Of a stretch of 55,865 nucleotides of DNA, positions 52,347-55,865 are shown one piece after another. Position numbers and translations under genes: made by a program. How positions within the stretch are numbered: the stretch's first letter is position 1; every line of letters begins with the position of its first letter. The DNA lies in the NCBI RefSeq assembly GCF_002160135.1, contig NZ_NFJZ01000016.1, positions 1-55,865 on the forward strand, given 5' to 3'. Source of the DNA: Lachnoclostridium sp. An196 (lineage in GTDB: Bacteria; Bacillota; Clostridia; Lachnospirales; Lachnospiraceae). The notes under the pieces are model-generated. The model saw only the letters and a program-made list of their open reading frames with translations. It did no database searches and was not told where the DNA came from.

Positions 52347-53009
52347 TTACAGATAAGACTTGTTCCTGCTCATGTCCGTAACCAGATCCTCATTTCCGTC
52401 TGCTTTCATAAGTTCGATCAATCTGGGAATATTGTTCCGGTCGTCGATAATTGCCTGGATTTCTGATTCGGTGATGCCGACAAGCTGGATAAATTCTGTT
52501 TTTCCGTACACAGAGGTCTGCGGTTCTGCTTCAGTATCGTTTACCAGCAAAAGCGCCGTGATAAGGGAATCCGTACCGATATGAAGGGAGGTACCGCTGC
52601 CTTTCACATACTGATTCGGCTCAAAGAAACGTCCGGTCTTGTAGGTGTATCTTGCGAGATTTGACATCATATCTATCGCCCACATGCAGCTTTCTGTGTC
52701 TTTTTCCTTCAGCTTCATGGTCATTTCATAACCCCAGCCGTTCCATTCGCCGCCGAAAGCCTCCTCGTCTCCGTAAAGCACCGTCATCCCGTAGCTGACC
52801 AGATGCTTATACCCTTTCGGTGAACTGTACACCGAAAAACCGTCTAAATATTCATCGCCGCCGAATATGGCCCTTGACGTCATGATGGTGCCGAAATGAT
52901 CGGGATTCTGTCCGGGATAAAGCTTTTCAAAAGCGTCGTCGATAGCCTGCCAGCCGGGGGAATACTCCTCATCTTCGTTGAGACGGATTAAAAATTCTTC
53001 CTTTGTCAT
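52347..53009 (-). CDS. Suppressor-of-fused (SUFU) domain protein
   Basis: A 220-residue protein whose middle (DHFGTIMTSRAIFGGDEYLD, FSVYSSPKGYKHLVSYGMTV, GWGYEMTMKL) matches the bacterial SUFU domain. SUFU proteins frequently act as immunity proteins in polymorphic toxin systems. No toxin gene is adjacent; a toxin-antitoxin pair is nearby but unrelated. The start at 53009 is set by GGAGGACC. Upstream on the same strand the sequence does not hold an intact gene. Confidence 0.82.
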   Translation of the reverse strand: MTKEEFLIRLNEDEEYSPGWQAIDDAFEKLYPGQNPDHFGTIMTSRAIFGGDEYLDGFSVYSSPKGYKHLVSYGMTVLYGDEEAFGGEWNGWGYEMTMKLKEKDTESCMWAIDMMSNLARYTYKTGRFFEPNQYVKGSGTSLHIGTDSLITALLLVNDTEAEPQTSVYGKTEFIQLVGITESEIQAIIDDRNNIPRLIELMKADGNEDLVTDMSRNKSYL

Positions 53010-53049
53010 GTCAGGTCCTCCATATGTAAAAATTCTTCGTTTATTCGAA

Positions 53050-53172
53050 CTACGCAACCACGCGAATCGGAGATCCGTCACAATTGCTGTCCGCGATCGG
53101 GTCAAGACCGATTACATCGAAGCCGATCCCCTTATAGTTCCCATTTATGATGTACGAAAGTACTTCATCGTC
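53050..53172 (-). other. Short open fragment, possible gene remnant
   Basis: A 40-codon open stretch (DEVLSYIING, GIGFDVIGLDPIADSNCDG, then RVVA and stop) with no start codon and an upstream stop. It reads like coding sequence but I do not recognise it. The 53010-53214 interval otherwise shows no gene. Confidence 0.3.
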
Positions 53173-53214
53173 TTAATGGAACCTGCATCGGAGGATAAAT
53201 TGCTTCCCTCAAAA

Positions 53215-53526
53215 TTATATTAAATCCTTATATTCACGTCGTCCATCCATCACTGCATAGATTATTGCGGTTTTTGCTTCTTCATCTATTTTATAGAATG
53301 CCAGATGACGCTCAACAACCAATACTCTGTAACCTTGACGACGTAACGTCGCATAGCGCGGTTTAGCACCCATATATGGGAAGTTTTCCAAATTATTAAT
53401 TGAATTTTCTATCTTTTCAAGATAATTAAGCGCTATATCAACGCTGCCGGAATCTTCAGCTATATAAAAAATAATATCATGTAATTGTTCATCTGCTTTA
53501 TCAGTTCGTAAAACTTTGTAACTCAT
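53215..53526 (-). CDS. RelE/ParE-family toxin
   Basis: A 103-residue type II toxin (VLRTDKADEQLHDIIFYIAED, YLEKIENSINNLENFP, YRVLVVERHLAFYKID, IIYAVMDGRREYKDLI) in the ParE/RelE fold. ParE toxins attack gyrase and RelE cuts mRNA; the sequence alone does not decide. It starts in the last codon of its antitoxin gene (ATGA), typical of a coupled pair. Confidence 0.9.
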   Translation of the reverse strand: MSYKVLRTDKADEQLHDIIFYIAEDSGSVDIALNYLEKIENSINNLENFPYMGAKPRYATLRRQGYRVLVVERHLAFYKIDEEAKTAIIYAVMDGRREYKDLI

Positions 53527-53801
53527 TTCCCGCTCCGCGATATTAAATTTTCCCGAATAGAATCAAAGGTTTCTTTTATTGGAGACACTCTTCCAGACAT
53601 TACATCTTCTTCAGCGTCTGCGAGATTTCGTAAAAGCTCTAGCTCAGCAGTCATTTGATTATAATCCTGAATTCCCATGATAACTGTGTCCCCTCTCCCG
53701 TTTTTTGTAAGGATACAATGGGTTCGGTTTTCCCGGCATTCTTTAGCTATCTCATTGTAGTGGTTTCTTAAATCCGCTGATGGTCTGATGGTTGTTTTCA
53801 T
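53523..53801 (-). CDS. Phd/YefM-family antitoxin
   Basis: A 92-residue antitoxin with the Phd/YefM N-terminal DNA-binding fold (IRPSADLRNHYNEIAKECRE, LTKNGRGDTVIMGIQDYNQM) and an acidic C-terminal helix that should bind the toxin. It is first in the pair and probably autoregulates. An AGGAGG site precedes the ATG. Confidence 0.9.
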   Translation of the reverse strand: MKTTIRPSADLRNHYNEIAKECRENRTHCILTKNGRGDTVIMGIQDYNQMTAELELLRNLADAEEDVMSGRVSPIKETFDSIRENLISRSGK

Positions 53802-53945
53802 GATATTCCTCCTGTTTCAAGATAGTCATATTATATCATTATTTTCGTATTTTAACAATGTGCCACGTGGTTTTAAGTGGAATTTAATTTTGCACAAGTG
53901 ACAGTCAGTCTTTCATACGAATTCATATATAAACTGAAATTATAC

Positions 53946-53996
53946 TTGACATATAGTGACTACTATTGTAGACTATAATTGACTACAGAAGTAGAC
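53946..53996 (+). promoter_or_regulatory. Promoter and paired operators of the BlaI/M56 operon
   Basis: TTGACA (53946-53951), a 17-base spacer and TAGACT (53969-53974). Two copies of GACTACnnnnGTAGAC occur at 53958-53973 and 53981-53996, 23 bp apart; the first overlaps the spacer and -10. This paired-dyad layout is that of BlaI/MecI operators, and autorepression is likely. Confidence 0.75.
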
Positions 53997-54015
53997 ACAA
54001 CATGGAGGTATCGAT

Positions 54016-54387
54016 ATGGAGAAAAAGAAGAATGTCTCCGACGCGGAACTGGAGATTCTGGAAGTGCTGTGGACGGCCGGAGAGCCTTTGAATACGGCTC
54101 AGATACGGAGTATGCTGGAAGAAAACAAGAGCTGGGAGCGCACGACCGTGCTGACGTTGATCCAGAGACTGGTGAAAAAGGGGATGCTGCATCAGGAGAA
54201 GAGAGAAGTCTATTATTACAGTCCGGCAGTCAGCCGTGAAGCGTATGTGAAAGAAGAGACGAAAAATTTTGTCAACAAGTTCTTTCATGGCAGAAGCGGA
54301 AACATGGCGGCGGCGCTGATGGCGGATGATGACCTGACGAAAGAGGACATCAAAGAACTCAGAGACTTCTTCAACAGCCGGTTCTGA
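54016..54387 (+). CDS. BlaI/MecI/CopY-family transcriptional repressor
   Basis: A 123-residue winged-helix repressor (VSDAELEILEVLWTAGEPLN, WERTTVLTLIQRLVKKGMLH, REVYYYSPAVSREAYVKEET) with a C-terminal dimerisation region. In BlaI/MecI systems the repressor is cut after a partner M56 receptor senses a beta-lactam or another wall stress. That partner gene follows after 19 bases. Paired operators lie upstream. No beta-lactamase gene is in the window. Confidence 0.93.
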   Translation: MEKKKNVSDAELEILEVLWTAGEPLNTAQIRSMLEENKSWERTTVLTLIQRLVKKGMLHQEKREVYYYSPAVSREAYVKEETKNFVNKFFHGRSGNMAAALMADDDLTKEDIKELRDFFNSRF

Positions 54388-54406
54388 CAAGGAGGGAGGT
54401 GATGGT

Positions 54407-55865
54407 ATGGGAAGAGAGATCGTTTTGGAAATACTTAAGCTGTCCTGGATGGGGACGCTTCTGGGGCTTGTGCTGTTGGCTCTGCGGCCTCTGACCAGAA
54501 GACTGTTTTCCTGGAAATGGCACTATTATATCTGGGCGGTGGTCTTTCTGCGGCTGCTGCTTCCGGTACATCCGGATCCGGGTGCAGTTCCTGCTCCTGT
54601 GATCTGGAATCCGGTACAGTTTCTGGAAGAGAGCGTACAGACCGGACAGGAGAAAGCTGCTGCGGATACGGCGGTGGAAAAGGCGGCAGATACTGAGGAT
54701 ACAGTCAATATGGCGTCCGGGGTGCCGGACGGAAGTACGGATCTGAACGGTTCAGGATCTCCGGACAGTATTTCCGCAGGAACATCTGCCGGAACTTCCG
54801 CACAGACATCTGCTGCGGGCGCTTCCGCAGGGGCGGCAGGCTTCCCCCTGTTCCACTGGATGTTTCTGATCTGGGGATTTGGCGCGCTGCTGATGCTGCT
54901 TCTGAAAATCAACGATTATCGGAATTTTGTCCGCTATGTGAAGGCTGACTGTACCTGTGTGGAGGATGAAGGAATCCTGCGGCAGGCAGAAGAGATCCGC
55001 CGGGAAATGCACATCCGGAAATGGGCCTGGATCTGTGGGAGCCCGCTGGTAGCCAGCCCGGTACTGATCGGGGTCTTCCGGCCGTTTGTTGTACTGCCGA
55101 AAGAGAAAATGACTCCGGAAGAATCGGCGCTGATTCTGCGGCATGAGCTGACGCATCTGAAAAGGAAGGATATCTGGTATAAATGGCTGTTCCAGATCGT
55201 GCTCTGTATTCACTGGTATAACCCGTTTGTATACTGGTTTGGGAAAACATTCGACAAAGACTGTGAGCTTTCCTGCGATGAGAGCGTAGTGAGAACCTTG
55301 ACAGAAGAGGAGCGGCGCAGTTATGGAAATATTCTTCTGGATACGGCGGAGCGGCATATGAGATTCCGCGGAAGCGTGCTTTCCACGACGCTTCTGGAAG
55401 GCAAAAAGGATTTAAAACGGAGGCTCTCGGGGATCGCCGGATACCGGAAGCGCGGTTTCGCGGCGGTGTGTCTGTCGGCTCTGGTGTTCGGGTGCGTGAC
55501 TGCGCTGGCTGCCTGTACGGATACGGCAGGGCGGACAGGAGACGATTCTCTGAATGTGTCGGCTGTGGAAACGCACGACGCGGCCGCGCAGGAAGAGGGA
55601 GAGACAGGAGGCTTCTGGTCGCGTCTGTTCGGGACTGTTTCCCGGAACAGCTGGAGAGATAGCGTGATGAATGAATCGTTTGGGGTGGATGCCTCGGATG
55701 ATGCGTATAAAGTCTACAATGACGACACGCTGATGGCAGGAAAAGACGTGGAAGACACCGTATGGAGAGCTTATTTTTACAGCGGGGGAGACGGGGCTGT
55801 GAAGGCAGAGGTATTTGCTTTCTGCGGTTCGGATTCTGTGCTGATCCTGGAGGCTGAGAAACCGG
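54407..55865 (+). CDS. M56 (BlaR1/MecR1-like) membrane metalloprotease, partial at window end
   Basis: The gene runs off the window after 486 codons. Helices near residues 8-27 and 36-50 are followed by an unusual ~100-residue Ser/Ala/Gly/Thr-rich linker, then a third helix (MFLIWGFGALLMLLL). The zinc motif is LRHELTHLKRKDIWYK near residue 245; ELSCDESVV gives a further metal ligand. A helix near residue 352 leads to an extracytoplasmic C-terminal region. M56 receptors cut their BlaI partner on signal. The penicillin-binding sensor of true BlaR1 is not visible in the part present, so the sensed signal is unknown. Confidence 0.88.
   Translation, partial: MGREIVLEILKLSWMGTLLGLVLLALRPLTRRLFSWKWHYYIWAVVFLRLLLPVHPDPGAVPAPVIWNPVQFLEESVQTGQEKAAADTAVEKAADTEDTVNMASGVPDGSTDLNGSGSPDSISAGTSAGTSAQTSAAGASAGAAGFPLFHWMFLIWGFGALLMLLLKINDYRNFVRYVKADCTCVEDEGILRQAEEIRREMHIRKWAWICGSPLVASPVLIGVFRPFVVLPKEKMTPEESALILRHELTHLKRKDIWYKWLFQIVLCIHWYNPFVYWFGKTFDKDCELSCDESVVRTLTEEERRSYGNILLDTAERHMRFRGSVLSTTLLEGKKDLKRRLSGIAGYRKRGFAAVCLSALVFGCVTALAACTDTAGRTGDDSLNVSAVETHDAAAQEEGETGGFWSRLFGTVSRNSWRDSVMNESFGVDASDDAYKVYNDDTLMAGKDVEDTVWRAYFYSGGDGAVKAEVFAFCGSDSVLILEAEKP

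Noticed and set aside
52978-53223. 81-codon plus-strand open frame
   Set aside because: It has no recognisable motif and overlaps the start and ribosome site of the SUFU gene on the other strand.
1-55865. CRISPR arrays
   Set aside because: No regularly spaced repeat series was seen; the only tandem repeats are the pair before trkA and the BlaI operators.

Overview
The window reads as chromosomal DNA of a moderate-GC, spore-forming Clostridia, most likely a gut Lachnospiraceae. The reasons are a split cotJABC spore-coat operon, adhE fermentation, corrinoid-dependent one-carbon genes, a very long BcrA/BadF-type activase and the gene style. The family-level placement is inference; no species marker was used.

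Layout. 1-73 is the 3' end of a 23S rRNA gene followed at once by a strong terminator, with no 5S gene. 254-9828 is a metabolic block: two PucR/CdaR-type regulators on the minus strand, an arylamine N-acetyltransferase, a broken old-yellow-enzyme reductase, a corrinoid-reactivating ASKHA protein, a DUF2284 metal-binding protein, a pterin-binding methyltransferase and its corrinoid protein. 9985-15135 holds a SirTM-like protein, hisH, hisF, ung and a hybrid histidine kinase. 15218-19480 is the long activase.

The centre of the window is the most remarkable part. The cotJ operon starts at 20733. cotJA and cotJB are intact, but cotJC stops after about 33 codons at 21288. The rest of cotJC reappears, in the same orientation and frame, at 31857-32381. 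The two break points share the 11-bp core GGAGGTCCCGA. A serine recombinase gene lies just inside the left break and reads towards it. Joining the two halves at the core rebuilds an uninterrupted 203-codon cotJC. Joining the two inner ends rebuilds an almost perfect palindrome (19 of 20 arm positions) around a central GG, as expected of a serine-integrase attP. The 10,579-bp interval is therefore best read as an integrated, probably excisable intervening element in a sporulation gene, analogous to the skin element in sigK. Its cargo is unusual: trkA-trkH potassium uptake, adhE, and a GntR-regulated ABC transporter, with no phage genes recognised.

Downstream of cotJC, a Fic-domain gene and a truncated Mrr-N-like gene sit between the true end of cotJC and a second, internally deleted copy of that end with its terminator. 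The rest is mostly ordinary: nnrE-yaaA-bcp, RDD protein, MBL hydrolase, M18 aminopeptidase, YdcF-like protein, tRNA-Pro, lysA, tRNA-Leu, CPBP protease, zinc-finger anti-sigma-like protein, polA-coaE-MBL, ACT/DUF711 pair, YesL-like protein, a DUF5058 membrane pair with an M20 amidohydrolase, and yajC. The right end is accessory: a suppressor-of-fused-domain protein, a Phd/ParE-type toxin-antitoxin pair, and a BlaI regulator with paired operators in front of a partial M56 (BlaR1-like) gene.
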